Shown one piece after another: positions 25,511 to 33,643 of a stretch of DNA of 64,000 nt. The notes beneath the pieces are model-generated. The model was not told where the DNA came from and ran no database searches. It worked only from the letters and a program-made list of their open reading frames with translations. Each line of letters begins with the position of its first letter. Position 1 is the first letter of the stretch. The stretch comes from Lentzea sp. NBRC 105346 (GTDB taxonomy: Bacteria > Actinomycetota > Actinomycetes > Mycobacteriales > Pseudonocardiaceae). A program made the translations under genes and the position numbers. The DNA lies in contig NZ_BSTQ01000023.1 of the NCBI RefSeq assembly GCF_030269605.1, forward strand, positions 108,934 to 172,933. The letters run 5' to 3'.

Positions 25511-26176
25511 ATGACGGAGCTCGCGGGTACCCGTGCGCTGCTCGTCGACGGTTCGCAGCTCATCACCGAGGGACTGCGGATCTCGCTGCACCGCACCCAA
25601 CTCTTCCGCGTTGTCGGCATCGCACACAACGCGGCCGATGCCGCGCGGTCTCTTCGGTCTGTCTCGGTCGACCTCGTTGTTACCGACTTCGACGTGCCTG
25701 GGGCTGGGCCTCTGCGGACTGTGCGTGACGTGTTGTCGCATCAGCCTCGGGCTCGGGTTGTGGTCTTGTCCAATGCGGACTGTCCGCACTGGGCTCGGGC
25801 GGCGCTCGACGCCGGGGCTGCTGCCTATCTGTTGAAGACGACTCCGTTGGCTGAGCTGTTGCCGTTGATCGCTGGGGTGGTGCGGGGGGCTTCTCCGACT
25901 ATCGACTCTCGGCTTGGGGCCTTGGCTTCGTTGCCTGCTCGGATGCCGCCGCCGGCTGCTTTGGGGCGGTTGTCTGCTCGGGAGTTCGATGTGTTGGTTG
26001 AGATGGCTAAGGGGATGGACAACGCTCGGATTGCGCATCGGTTGTTCATCAGTCATGACACGGTGAAGACGCACGTCAAGGCTATTTTGCGGAAGTTGGA
26101 GGCTCGGGATCGGGCTCACGCCGTGGCCATGGTGCTGGGATCTTCTTCTCGCTTGGAGCGCGTGTCGACTGGGTGA
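25511..26176 (+). CDS. orphan NarL/FixJ-type response regulator
   Basis: 221 residues: receiver domain (1-125) and LuxR-type HTH (about 155-212, LSAREFDVLVEMAKGMDNARIAHRLFISHDTVKTHVKAILRKL). The phospho-acceptor equivalent is Asp59 in TDFDVPG, and the conserved Lys is in YLLKTTP. The N-terminal acidic pair is incomplete (VDG instead of VDD), so Mg2+-dependent phosphorylation may be weak or absent. No histidine kinase is adjacent. From about 25,690 on, codons ending in C become scarce and G/T-ending codons dominate, unlike cimA. Confidence 0.87.
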   Translation: MTELAGTRALLVDGSQLITEGLRISLHRTQLFRVVGIAHNAADAARSLRSVSVDLVVTDFDVPGAGPLRTVRDVLSHQPRARVVVLSNADCPHWARAALDAGAAAYLLKTTPLAELLPLIAGVVRGASPTIDSRLGALASLPARMPPPAALGRLSAREFDVLVEMAKGMDNARIAHRLFISHDTVKTHVKAILRKLEARDRAHAVAMVLGSSSRLERVSTG

Positions 26177-26282
26177 CGCGGTGGCTTTCGTGGTGGCTTT
26201 CCTTGGCTGCCGGTTTGGTGCGTGGTCGCCTTTTACTGCTCGGGGCTCCGCCCCGGACCCCGGCTCAGCTCAAAGAGGGGCC
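26175..26282 (+). repeat. 3'-flank repeat module including a 45-bp exact repeat
   Basis: Three blocks recur at the right edge of the window: GACGCGGTGGCTTT (26175) at 63891, GGCTGCCGGTTTG (26205) at 63874, and a 45-bp block 26238-26282 identical to 63944-63988. The 45-bp block contains the hairpin CGGGGCTCCGCCCCG. The order of the blocks differs between the two sites. Confidence 0.8.
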
Positions 26283-26325
26283 GCCTCCGGGGGTTTCGTT
26301 TCGTAGTGGGTCGCGTTGGGGTGGC

Positions 26326-26450
26326 GGGCCCCTCCCGTCGCATCGCACCTGAGGCAGCCACATCCGAGACCCCAGGTCAAGCGAAAAGCGTGCTTGACCT
26401 GGGGTCTCGGATGCGGCAGGGCTTCGCCTGCGATGCGACGGGAGGGGCCC
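26326..26450. repeat. nested palindrome with two perfect 22-bp stems
   Basis: Outer arms 26326-26347 and 26429-26450 and inner arms 26361-26382 and 26392-26413 are each perfectly complementary. The right spacer adds a small hairpin (GGCAGGGCTTCGCCTGC). It resembles the nested palindrome at 16336-16419 in plan but not in sequence. It lies in the 927-bp gene-free island 26177-27103. Confidence 0.8.
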
Positions 26451-26550
26451 ACCACCGGTTGGTTGCGCGCTGCGCGCGCGGTTGTAGCTGCCGGTGCCGT
26501 CGTGGTCCTGGTCCCGTGGCTCGCGCTTCGCGCATCGTGTGTGGCGCGAG

Positions 26551-27090
26551 TCGTACGTTCCCGACCCCCGAGCCGTACGTTCCCGCCGCCGCGACCGCGC
26601 GAGTCCTCAATTCGACCCCGGCGAGTCCTCAACTAAGCCCCGCGAGTCCCACCTTCGCGCACCCCGAGTCCCACCTTCGCGCACCCCGAGTCCCACCTTC
26701 GCGCACCCCGAGTCCCACCTTCGCGCACCCCGAGTCCCGTCTCCGTGCGCGCGAGTCTTACGTTCCCGCACCCCGCGTCTCAGTTCCCGCACCCAGAACC
26801 CGCTGGCCCCACCCAGAACCGCTGGCCCCCCGGAACTGTCGGTCCCCCGGAACTGTCGGTCCCCCGGAACTGTCGGTCCCCCGGAACTGTCGGTCCCCCT
26901 CGCTAGCCTGGATACGGGGGCAGCTCACATCCGCCGCGCGCCGACACACCCCCAGCCGACCGTAGCGCCAGCCTCCGACAATCCCGGCCTCCCACCACAT
27001 CCCGCTCCCCGCGATCCCCGCTCCGCGCGAGTCGTACGTTCTCGACCTCCGAGCCGTACGTTCCCGACCGGTGAGCTGTACGTTCCCGCA
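26551..27090 (+). repeat. tandem repeat island (22-bp and 17-bp units)
   Basis: Four near-identical 22-bp units run from 26642 (core CGAGTCCCACCTTCGCGCAC), with diverged units on both sides. From 26830 to 26897 a different unit, CCGGAACTGTCGGTCCC (17 bp), is repeated exactly four times. Diverged 22-bp units with CGTACGTTC resume at 27027-27090. Open frames here are artefacts of repetition; I see no gene. Confidence 0.85.
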
Positions 27091-27103
27091 CCCCGAGCCT
27101 GGG

Positions 27104-28354
27104 CTACGTTCGCTTGATGCGTTCCGGCGCGCGGCGGGCGAACGCCGGGGCGTGTTCTGGGCGTAGGCCGATCGCCACCATGTAGCTCGGAATCACCTGC
27201 AGGAACGGGAAGCGCTGCATCACCCTGATCGGCAAAGGAATCTTGCTCGTCCCCACGAAGCCCGCCGCGCCGTTCAAGGCACGGCTCAGGAACGCGTTCT
27301 GGATGAACCGTTGCACGTTCTGCGTGACGGCTGTGGGCAGCCACCTGCGGCGGCGCACACGGGACAGCATTGCTGGGGTGGCTCGGCCTTCACGTAGGGG
27401 CTTCGCCAGCAACGTGGCGGCGGCTACCGCGTCCTGGATTGCCAGGTTGATGCCGACGCCGCCGATGGGGGACATGGCGTGCGCGGCGTCGCCGATGCAC
27501 AGTAGGCCGTTGCGGTGCCACTGGCGTAGGCGGTCTAGCTTCACGGTTAGCAGCTTCACGTCGTCGAGTGACTCGACGGTTTCCATGCGGTCTTCCAGCC
27601 AGGGAACCAGAGCGGCTACGCGGCGGCGGAAGGACTCGATGCCCTCGGCTCGCATTTGCTGGTCCATGCCTTTGCGGATCAGCATGGCGATTTGGAAGTA
27701 GTCGCCGCGGTTGATCAGGACCAGGCCCGCGCCCTGGCCGAAGCGGCCTGTGGCGCCGTTGGGTTCGCCGGCGAAGCGCGGGACGCGGAACCACCAGACG
27801 TCCATGGGGACGCCGAACTCGTGTACCGGGAGGCCGGCCTCCTTGCGCACCATGGAATAGCGGCCGTCGGCGGCCACTACGAGGTCCGTGGCGATCTCGC
27901 CGGTTTCGCCCTGGCGCGTGCGGTACTTGACGCCGGTGATGCGGTCGCCCTGGCGTTGCAGGCCCGTCACCTCCGTTTCCATGCGGAGGGTGAAGGTTGG
28001 TTCGGTGCGCGCCGCGTCGGCGATCAGGTCCAGGAAGTCCCATTGCGGCACGAAAGCGATGTGCTTGTGCGGGCCCGGAAGCCTCGTCATGTCGCCGATG
28101 GTCACCGGGCCGCTGTCCAGCAGCACCTGAGCCTTGTCGACGATCTGGTGCGGCACCTCGGCGAACGACGGGCCCAGGCCCAGTTCGTCCAGCAGCGTCA
28201 ACGTCGAGGCGTGCACCGTGTCGCCGCGGAAGTCGCGCAGGAAGTCCGCGTGCTTCTCCAGCACCGTGACCTCAACGCCGCCCCTGGCCAGCAACAACCC
28301 CAGTATCAAGCCCGCGGGGCCGCCGCCCGCGATCAACACCGTCGTCCTTTCCAT
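27104..28354 (-). CDS. FAD-dependent aromatic-hydroxylase-type monooxygenase
   Basis: 416 residues of the PHBH-like (FAD_binding_3) group. Motifs: GGGPAGLILGLLLARGG (ADP-binding, residues 10-26), DLVVAADGRYSMVR (the DG motif), and GDAAHAMSPIGGVGINLAIQDA (second FAD motif). It likely hydroxylates or epoxidises a ring substrate with NAD(P)H and O2; the substrate is unknown. A Met-rich membrane segment near the C-terminus (IQNAFLSRALNGAAGFVG) may give membrane association. Alone on its strand. Confidence 0.88.
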   Translation of the reverse strand: MERTTVLIAGGGPAGLILGLLLARGGVEVTVLEKHADFLRDFRGDTVHASTLTLLDELGLGPSFAEVPHQIVDKAQVLLDSGPVTIGDMTRLPGPHKHIAFVPQWDFLDLIADAARTEPTFTLRMETEVTGLQRQGDRITGVKYRTRQGETGEIATDLVVAADGRYSMVRKEAGLPVHEFGVPMDVWWFRVPRFAGEPNGATGRFGQGAGLVLINRGDYFQIAMLIRKGMDQQMRAEGIESFRRRVAALVPWLEDRMETVESLDDVKLLTVKLDRLRQWHRNGLLCIGDAAHAMSPIGGVGINLAIQDAVAAATLLAKPLREGRATPAMLSRVRRRRWLPTAVTQNVQRFIQNAFLSRALNGAAGFVGTSKIPLPIRVMQRFPFLQVIPSYMVAIGLRPEHAPAFARRAPERIKRT

Positions 28355-28734
28355 GGTCCCCTCTTTTCATCATGTGTTGAATAACTACAGAGTGCTCCTC
28401 CGGGGCTTGGGCGTCAAGTGCCGTTACCCTGAACGGGTGGTGATGTTGCCTCGTATAGTCCTCTTTGGACGGTCTGGTACCCGAGGCACGAATTGGACAC
28501 CTTCAGGTGCGTAGTGAGACGACGGCGCGTAAGGTGTCGCGCCCGTCGTACTGCCTACTGGGACACGGTGGGTCCGTCTCGGTAAGAACGCTCGATCGGG
28601 CGATTGCTCTTGGCGCTCAGAGCAGTCTGACTAGTTCGTTTGGGCTCTCAAGGGTTCCTTGATCGTGCAAGGACCCACAGGAATCACCTCGTTAGCCGAA
28701 TCGGACGAGGGCTCCGCGCACCTAGCCTCACGGG
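28355..28734. other. 380-bp gap, no gene seen
   Basis: Between the divergent monooxygenase and HAD genes the sequence is less GC-rich than its surroundings. I find no tRNA, leader peptide or repeat in it. The only assignable signal is TAGCCT (28723-28728), 6 nt before the HAD gene's GTG. Confidence 0.4.
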
Positions 28735-29472
28735 GTGACAACTGCGTCCCCGACTTTCACGCGTAAGAGAACCGGCGAGATCCGCGCTGTCTGCCTGGAC
28801 GTCGACGACACACTTGTCGACTACAGCACTTCATCGCGCGCGGCGTTGGCTTCGATGGTCGGTAACGCCGACGCCTGGTCGTTGTGGCAGCGGATCACTG
28901 ACGACCACGTGTCGCGGCAGCTCGCCGGTGAACTCGAGTACGAGTCGATGCGCAACATCAGGACGCAGGCCTTCTTCGCCGCCCTGGGCGAGGAGCTCTC
29001 GCTGGAGGAGGCGACCCGCCGCGAGCTCGGCCGCCAGGAGGTCCTCACCGCCGGCTGGTGCCTCTTCCCGGACGCGATCCCGACCCTCGACTGGTTGCGC
29101 GCCGCCGGACTGCCCATCGCCGCCATCAGCAACGCCTCCGGCCGTCACCAGCGTGTGAAGATCGCGCAGCTGGGGCTCGCCGAGTACTTCGACACCGTCC
29201 TGATCGCCGGCGAGGTCGGCTGCGCCAAGCCGGACCGCGTGATCTTCCACACCGCGTGCCTCGCGCTGGGAGTGCCGCCGGGTGACACGGTTCACGTCGG
29301 CGACCGGCTGCACGCCGACGCCATCGGCGCGCGCGACGCGGGGATGCACGGCGTGTGGATCAACCGGCTCGGACCGCAGGGCGGCACGCTGCCCGCCGGA
29401 TTGTCGACGATCAGCAGCCTCGCGGAACTGCCCGAGCTGCTCGTGTGCGAGCTGTCCACCGCCACCGCCTGA
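28735..29472 (+). CDS. HAD-superfamily hydrolase
   Basis: 245 residues from GTG. HAD motifs: I, CLDVDDTLVDYS (nucleophile Asp and acid Asp two residues later); II, ISNASG; III, Lys in GCAKPD; IV, VHVGDRLHADAIGA. The helical cap (about 25-105) marks subclass I. It dephosphorylates an unknown small metabolite. It precedes the tRNA-Gln/tRNA-Glu pair, an order also typical of other actinobacteria near ndgR-leuCD. Confidence 0.87.
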   Translation: MTTASPTFTRKRTGEIRAVCLDVDDTLVDYSTSSRAALASMVGNADAWSLWQRITDDHVSRQLAGELEYESMRNIRTQAFFAALGEELSLEEATRRELGRQEVLTAGWCLFPDAIPTLDWLRAAGLPIAAISNASGRHQRVKIAQLGLAEYFDTVLIAGEVGCAKPDRVIFHTACLALGVPPGDTVHVGDRLHADAIGARDAGMHGVWINRLGPQGGTLPAGLSTISSLAELPELLVCELSTATA

Positions 29473-29609
29473 GACCTCCGGAGACCGGCCCTCACCAGGA
29501 CAGATGCTCCTTGGTGGGGGCCGATTTCACGTTCGGGGGACCCGTGGTCTAGTATTTCTCCCGGCACGAACGAGAGGCGCCCGCAAGGGAAGCTGATCAG
29601 GAAAGCCAT

Positions 29610-29681
29610 TGGGGTATGGTGTAATTGGCAGCACGACTGATTCTGGTTCAGTTAGTCTAGGTTCGAGTCCTGGTACCCCAG
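29610..29681 (+). tRNA. tRNA-Gln (CTG)
   Basis: 72 nt cloverleaf. Acceptor TGGGGTA (29610-29616) pairs with TACCCCA (29674-29680). The anticodon stem ACTGA/TCAGT encloses the loop TTCTGGT with anticodon CTG at 29643-29645. The T-loop is TTCGAGT. CCA is encoded (29682-29684). Confidence 0.95.
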
Positions 29682-29744
29682 CCACAGAGGCTAAAAACCA
29701 CTGTGGTAGAGTACAGAACAGCAAAACAGAACAAGATGTTCTAG

Positions 29745-29817
29745 GGCCCCGTCGTCTAGCGGCCTAGGACGCCGCCCTCTCAAGGCGGTAGCGAGGGTTC
29801 GAATCCCTTCGGGGCTA
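29745..29817 (+). tRNA. tRNA-Glu (CTC)
   Basis: 73 nt. Acceptor GGCCCCG pairs with CGGGGCT, with one G-U closing pair. Anticodon stem CCGCC/GGCGG, loop CTCTCAA, anticodon CTC at 29779-29781; T-loop TTCGAAT. CCA is not encoded. It is probably co-transcribed with tRNA-Gln, 63 nt upstream. Confidence 0.95.
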
Positions 29818-29827
29818 CAGAGGTGGG

Positions 29828-29875
29828 AGAGGCCTGTCACGGTGGTGCCGTGACCAGGCCTCTTTCGCTTTTATT
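29828..29875 (+). terminator. tRNA operon terminator
   Basis: A stem of AGAGGCCTG with CAGGCCTCT, extended by TCACGG/CCGTGA and followed by TTTCGCTTTTATTTT. A textbook intrinsic terminator 10 nt after tRNA-Glu. Confidence 0.85.
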
Positions 29876-29945
29876 TTGGGGGGCCGAGCCCCCCATGCCC
29901 CCCACGTTGCGAGGCTTCGCCTCGCTGGGCTTGCCTTCGGCGTCG

Positions 29946-29974
29946 CCCCCAGGCCTGGCTGACCGGCCTGGGGG
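29946..29974 (-). terminator. hairpin after ndgR
   Basis: A perfect 10-bp stem, CCCCCAGGCC with GGCCTGGGGG, and 9-nt loop lie 22 nt after the ndgR stop. There is no U-tract. Between it and the tRNA terminator are more GC-rich hairpins (GGGGGGCCGAGCCCCCC). Confidence 0.5.
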
Positions 29975-29996
29975 GAAGCTCCATTTCGTCGATTCT

Positions 29997-30698
29997 TTAA
30001 AGGCGCGCTTGTAGGGCTTCTGCTGCTGCCAAAAGATCTGCTGCCCACCTTGCGCCGGGGCGGCGGCCCATTCGGTCGATTGGGCCGGAAACCGATACTG
30101 CGGCTACAACCGTGCCCGCGCTGTCTCGGACTGGGGCGCTTACCGAAGCTACGCCTGGTTCGCGTTCTGCGACGCTTTGCGCCCAGCCGCGGCGGCGGAC
30201 CTCCAGGAGGGTGCGTTCGCCGTATACGGCGTCCGCGAGGACTGCGCGTTGCGTGCCCAGGTCGCTCCACGCCGCCAAGACCTTGGCGCCCGAGCCGGCG
30301 GTCATGGGGAGTCGCGCGCCGATCGGCACTGTGTCGCGCAGGCCTGACGGGGGTTCGGCGGCCGAGACGCATACGCGTTGCATGCCGTCCCGGCGGTAGA
30401 GCTGCACGCTCTCACCGGTGATGTCGCGCAGGCGTGGCAGCACCGAGGAAGCCGCGTCGAGCAAGGGGTCCGTCGCCCCGCCCGCCAGCTCCGCCAGTGC
30501 CGCGCCCGGACGCCATCGGCCGTCGGAACCGCGGCGCAGCAACCGATGCACCTCGAGTCCCACCGCCAACCGGTGCGCGGTCGCACGAGGCAGGCCCGTC
30601 CGATTGCACAACTCGGCGAGCCCACACGGATCCTTCGCTACGGCGTTCAACACGGCCACGGCCTTGTCCAGCACGCCGATCCCGCTATGCTGTCCCAC
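29997..30698 (-). CDS. ndgR: IclR-family regulator of leucine genes
   Basis: 233 residues: winged HTH (about 8-60, GLAELCNRTGLPRATAHRLAVGLEVHRLL) and IclR effector domain. Position, divergent from leuC, and similarity match NdgR (AreB in some genera), which controls leuCD and other amino-acid genes in actinobacteria. The start is GTG with TAGTAT 6 nt upstream on this strand, so the mRNA is probably leaderless. The operator at 30711-30731 would cover its own -35 region, implying autoregulation. Confidence 0.88.
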   Translation of the reverse strand: MGQHSGIGVLDKAVAVLNAVAKDPCGLAELCNRTGLPRATAHRLAVGLEVHRLLRRGSDGRWRPGAALAELAGGATDPLLDAASSVLPRLRDITGESVQLYRRDGMQRVCVSAAEPPSGLRDTVPIGARLPMTAGSGAKVLAAWSDLGTQRAVLADAVYGERTLLEVRRRGWAQSVAEREPGVASVSAPVRDSAGTVVAAVSVSGPIDRMGRRPGARWAADLLAAAEALQARL

Positions 30699-30704
30699 AA
30701 GCCG

Positions 30705-30756
30705 ATACTAACTTCCCAGCAAGTGAGAAGTCCAGATCTGTCGGCAGTCCAGATCT
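30705..30756. promoter_or_regulatory. ndgR-leuC control region
   Basis: Three elements lie in the 70 bp between the divergent starts: TAGTAT (-10 of ndgR, complement of 30705-30710); an inverted repeat ACTTCCCA-n5-TGAGAAGT (30711-30731); and a direct repeat GTCCAGATCT at 30730-30739 and 30747-30756 (17-bp period). The first dyad is the best candidate NdgR operator. Which protein binds the direct repeat is unknown. Confidence 0.55.
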
Positions 30757-30768
30757 TGGGAGTGGATG

Positions 30769-32175
30769 ATGAGCGGCACGCTCGCGGAGAAGGTGTGGGA
30801 AGCACACGTGGTGCGCCATGGCACTGGCGCGGAACCCGATCTGCTCTACATCGATCTCCATCTCCTCCATGAAGTGACCAGCCCGCAGGCGTTCGACGGG
30901 CTGCGGCTCGCGGGTCGCAAGGTGCGGCGCACGGACCTGACGATCGCCACCGAGGACCACAACGTCCCGACCGTCGACATCGACAAGCCGATCGCGGACC
31001 CCATCTCGCGCACGCAGGTCGAGACGCTTCGCCGCAACTGCGCGGAGTTCGGTGTCCGGCTGCACCCGATGGGTGACGCAGAGCAGGGCATCGTCCACGT
31101 CGTGGGCCCGCAGCTCGGCCTGACGCAGCCCGGAATGACCGTGGTGTGCGGCGACAGCCACACGTCCACGCACGGCGCTTTCGGCGCGCTGGCGTTCGGC
31201 ATCGGCACGTCCGAGGTGGAGCACGTGCTCGCCACCCAGACGCTTCCGTTGCGTCCGTTCAAGACGATGGCCATCAACGTGGACGGCTCGCTCAAGCCGG
31301 GCGTCACGGCGAAGGACATCATCCTCGCCGTCATCGCGAAAATCGGTACCGGCGGCGGACAGGGCTACGTGCTGGAGTACCGGGGGAGCGCGATCGAGGC
31401 GCTGTCCATGGAAGCGCGGATGACGGTGTGCAACATGTCGATCGAGGCCGGTGCGCGCGCGGGAATGATCGCGCCCGACCAGACGACTTTCGACTACATC
31501 GAAGGCCGTCCGCACGCGCCGTCCGGAGCGGACTGGGACGCCGCGGTGGCGTACTGGAAGACGCTGCGCACCGACGACGACGCGAAGTTCGACGCCGAGG
31601 TCCACATCGACGCCGACGAGCTCACCCCCTTCGTCACCTGGGGAACCAACCCCGGTCAGGGACTCCCGCTCGGCGCGGCCGTGCCAGACCCCGCCTCGAT
31701 CCCCGACGAGAACGAGCGCGTCGCCGCCGAGAAGGCGCTGACGTACATGGGCTTGGAGCCGGGCACGCCACTGCGTGACATCCAGGTCGACACCGTCTTC
31801 CTGGGTTCGTGCACGAACGGGCGTATCGAGGACCTGCGCGCCGCCGCGGACGTCCTGCGCGGCAAGCACGTCGCCAGCGGGGTGCGGATGCTCGTGGTAC
31901 CGGGCTCCATGCGCGTGCGCGCGCAGGCCGAAGAGGAGGGCCTGGACAAGGTCTTCCTCGACGCTGGCGCCGAGTGGCGCCAGGCGGGCTGCTCGATGTG
32001 TCTTGGCATGAACCCGGATCAGCTCAAGCCGGGCGAGCGCAGCGCCTCGACCTCCAACCGCAACTTCGAGGGCAGGCAGGGCAAGGGCGGTCGCACCCAC
32101 CTCGTCTCGCCGCTCGTGGCGGCCGCGACGGCCGTCCGAGGCACGCTGTCCGCCCCCGCAGACCTGGAGAACTGA
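30769..32175 (+). CDS. leuC: 3-isopropylmalate dehydratase large subunit
   Basis: 468 residues. With LeuD it isomerises 2- to 3-isopropylmalate. The aconitase-type 4Fe-4S ligands are Cys348 (GSCTNGR) and Cys408/Cys411 (AGCSMCLGMNPD), and CGDSHTSTHGAFG is present. GGGAG at 30758-30762 is better spaced for the ATG at 30769 than for the adjacent ATG at 30766. Confidence 0.97.
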   Translation: MSGTLAEKVWEAHVVRHGTGAEPDLLYIDLHLLHEVTSPQAFDGLRLAGRKVRRTDLTIATEDHNVPTVDIDKPIADPISRTQVETLRRNCAEFGVRLHPMGDAEQGIVHVVGPQLGLTQPGMTVVCGDSHTSTHGAFGALAFGIGTSEVEHVLATQTLPLRPFKTMAINVDGSLKPGVTAKDIILAVIAKIGTGGGQGYVLEYRGSAIEALSMEARMTVCNMSIEAGARAGMIAPDQTTFDYIEGRPHAPSGADWDAAVAYWKTLRTDDDAKFDAEVHIDADELTPFVTWGTNPGQGLPLGAAVPDPASIPDENERVAAEKALTYMGLEPGTPLRDIQVDTVFLGSCTNGRIEDLRAAADVLRGKHVASGVRMLVVPGSMRVRAQAEEEGLDKVFLDAGAEWRQAGCSMCLGMNPDQLKPGERSASTSNRNFEGRQGKGGRTHLVSPLVAAATAVRGTLSAPADLEN

Positions 32176-32177
32176 CG

Positions 32178-32780
32178 ATGGAAGCCTTCACCTCCCACAC
32201 CGGCGTCGGCGTGCCGCTGCGCAGGTCCAACGTGGACACCGACCAGATCATCCCGGCGGTGTACCTGAAGCGGGTGACGCGTACCGGTTTCGAGGACGGT
32301 CTCTTCGCCGCGTGGCGCGGTGACGAGCACTTCGTGCTCAATCTGGAACCGTTCAAGGCGGGCAGCGTCCTCGTTGCGGGCGCTGACTTCGGCACCGGAT
32401 CGTCCCGTGAGCACGCCGTCTGGGCGTTGATGGACTACGGCTTCCGGGTAGTCATCTCCTCGCGTTTCGCCGACATCTTCCGGGGTAACGCGGGCAAGCA
32501 GGGACTCGTGGCGGCGCAGTGCGACCAGCAGCATGTCGAGTTGCTGTGGAAGCTCCTCGAGGCGGAGCCGGGTACCGAGGTGACCGTCGACCTCACCGAC
32601 AAGACCGTCCGTGCCAAGGACTTGGTCGCGCCATTTGAGATCGACGACTACACCCGTTGGCGCCTCTTGGAGGGCCTCGACGACATCGCGCTGACCCTTC
32701 GGCACGGCGACGAGATCGGCCGTTTCGAGGGCGGTCGTCAGAGTTGGCTGCCCACAACCGATCCGCTTCCGACGGTCTGA
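32178..32780 (+). CDS. leuD: 3-isopropylmalate dehydratase small subunit
   Basis: 200 residues with the swivel-domain motifs NVDTDQIIPAVYLKR and GADFGTGSSREHAVWAL. The ATG is 2 nt after the leuC stop, so the two subunits are coupled. Confidence 0.97.
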   Translation: MEAFTSHTGVGVPLRRSNVDTDQIIPAVYLKRVTRTGFEDGLFAAWRGDEHFVLNLEPFKAGSVLVAGADFGTGSSREHAVWALMDYGFRVVISSRFADIFRGNAGKQGLVAAQCDQQHVELLWKLLEAEPGTEVTVDLTDKTVRAKDLVAPFEIDDYTRWRLLEGLDDIALTLRHGDEIGRFEGGRQSWLPTTDPLPTV

Positions 32781-32786
32781 ACAGGG

Positions 32787-32820
32787 GCCGGATTCCCCTC
32801 TGATGAGGCCGGAATCCGGC
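32787..32820 (+). terminator. leuCD terminator
   Basis: A 10-bp stem GCCGGATTCC/GGAATCCGGC encloses a small CCTC-TGAT-GAGG stem, 7 nt after the leuD stop. Confidence 0.65.
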
Positions 32821-32880
32821 GTCCTTGTCCCTCGTAAGGGCGCAATTAGCCACGCCACAACGAAAAATCTGGCGTGGCGA

Positions 32881-32910
32881 TTGGTATTTCTTGCCATTTG
32901 GGCCTACCGT
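32881..32910 (+). promoter_or_regulatory. hup promoter
   Basis: TTGGTA (32881-32886) and TACCGT (32905-32910) have an 18-bp spacer, 53 nt before the hup GTG. This gives a normal 5' UTR with a GGAGG ribosome site (32951-32955). Confidence 0.5.
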
Positions 32911-32963
32911 TGCGTTCTAGTCGGCCTGAACTTGGGCCGTGAGCGTCCTGGGAGGGACTGAAG

Positions 32964-33614
32964 GTGAACAAGGCCCAGCTCATCGAGGCGCTCGCCGAGC
33001 GCCTGGGAGACAAGAAGACCGCGGGTGCTGCTGTTGACGGCATCGTCGATGTCATCGTGCGGAGCGTCAACAAGGGCGAGAAGGTCAACATCACGGGCTT
33101 CGGTGTCTTCGAGAAGCGCGCACGCGCCGCTCGCACCGCGCGCAACCCGCGCACGGGTGAGACCGTGAAGGTCAAGAAGACCAACGTGCCCGCGTTCCGC
33201 CCTGGCTCGACGTTCAAGGACGTCATCAGCGGTGCGAAGAAGCTGCCGAAGGCTGTTGCGGCCAAGCCGGCTGCCCGTCCGGCCGCCGCCGCGGCCGCGA
33301 AGCCCGCTGCTGCCAAGGCTCCGGCGACGCGCAGCACCACCACGCGTGCGACCACCACCCGCACTCGTACGGCCGCTGCGGCCACCAAGGCTCCGGCAAC
33401 GCGCCGGACCACGACGGCCGCCGCCAAGCCGGCTGCCAAGGCCACCGCCACGAAGGCGGCGGCCAAGCCGGCTGCGAAGGCCACCGCCACCAAGGCGGCG
33501 GCGAAGCCGGCCGCGAAGCGCACCACGGCCGCGAAGACGACCGCGGCTGCCAAGCCCGCGGCCAAGGCTGCGGCGAAGCCGGCGGCTCGTAAGACGGCCG
33601 CCAAGAAGAAGTGA
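32964..33614 (+). CDS. hup: HU-like nucleoid protein with Lys/Ala-rich tail
   Basis: 216 residues. Residues 1-90 are the HU domain (MNKAQLIEALAERLGDKKTA, GFGVFEKRARAARTARNPRTGE, VPAFRPGSTFKD). The remaining ~125 are a histone-H1-like tail of Ala, Lys, Pro and Thr with repeated KPAAK and ATKAAAKPAAK motifs. This is the HupB/HupS layout of actinobacteria; the tail binds and compacts DNA. The tail is also repetitive at the DNA level (33420-33510), so its length may vary between strains. Confidence 0.95.
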   Translation: MNKAQLIEALAERLGDKKTAGAAVDGIVDVIVRSVNKGEKVNITGFGVFEKRARAARTARNPRTGETVKVKKTNVPAFRPGSTFKDVISGAKKLPKAVAAKPAARPAAAAAAKPAAAKAPATRSTTTRATTTRTRTAAAATKAPATRRTTTAAAKPAAKATATKAAAKPAAKATATKAAAKPAAKRTTAAKTTAAAKPAAKAAAKPAARKTAAKKK

Positions 33615-33643
33615 GTGCGCTGCCTGTCTGACTAGGCAGTAAC

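Noticed and set aside
26642..26751. Possible CRISPR array
   Set aside because: The 22-bp units are directly adjacent with no spacers, and no cas gene is present.
26551..27110. Open frames of 60-250 codons within the repeat island
   Set aside because: They exist because 22-bp units lack stops in some phases; the peptides are Pro/Arg/Ser repeats without start signals.
27104..28354. FAD gene as geranylgeranyl reductase
   Set aside because: The DG and GDAAHAMSPIGGVGIN motifs and overall layout are of the aromatic-hydroxylase group.
29610..29817. Integration site at the tRNA pair
   Set aside because: No integrase, no duplicated tRNA 3' end and no composition shift beside the tRNAs.
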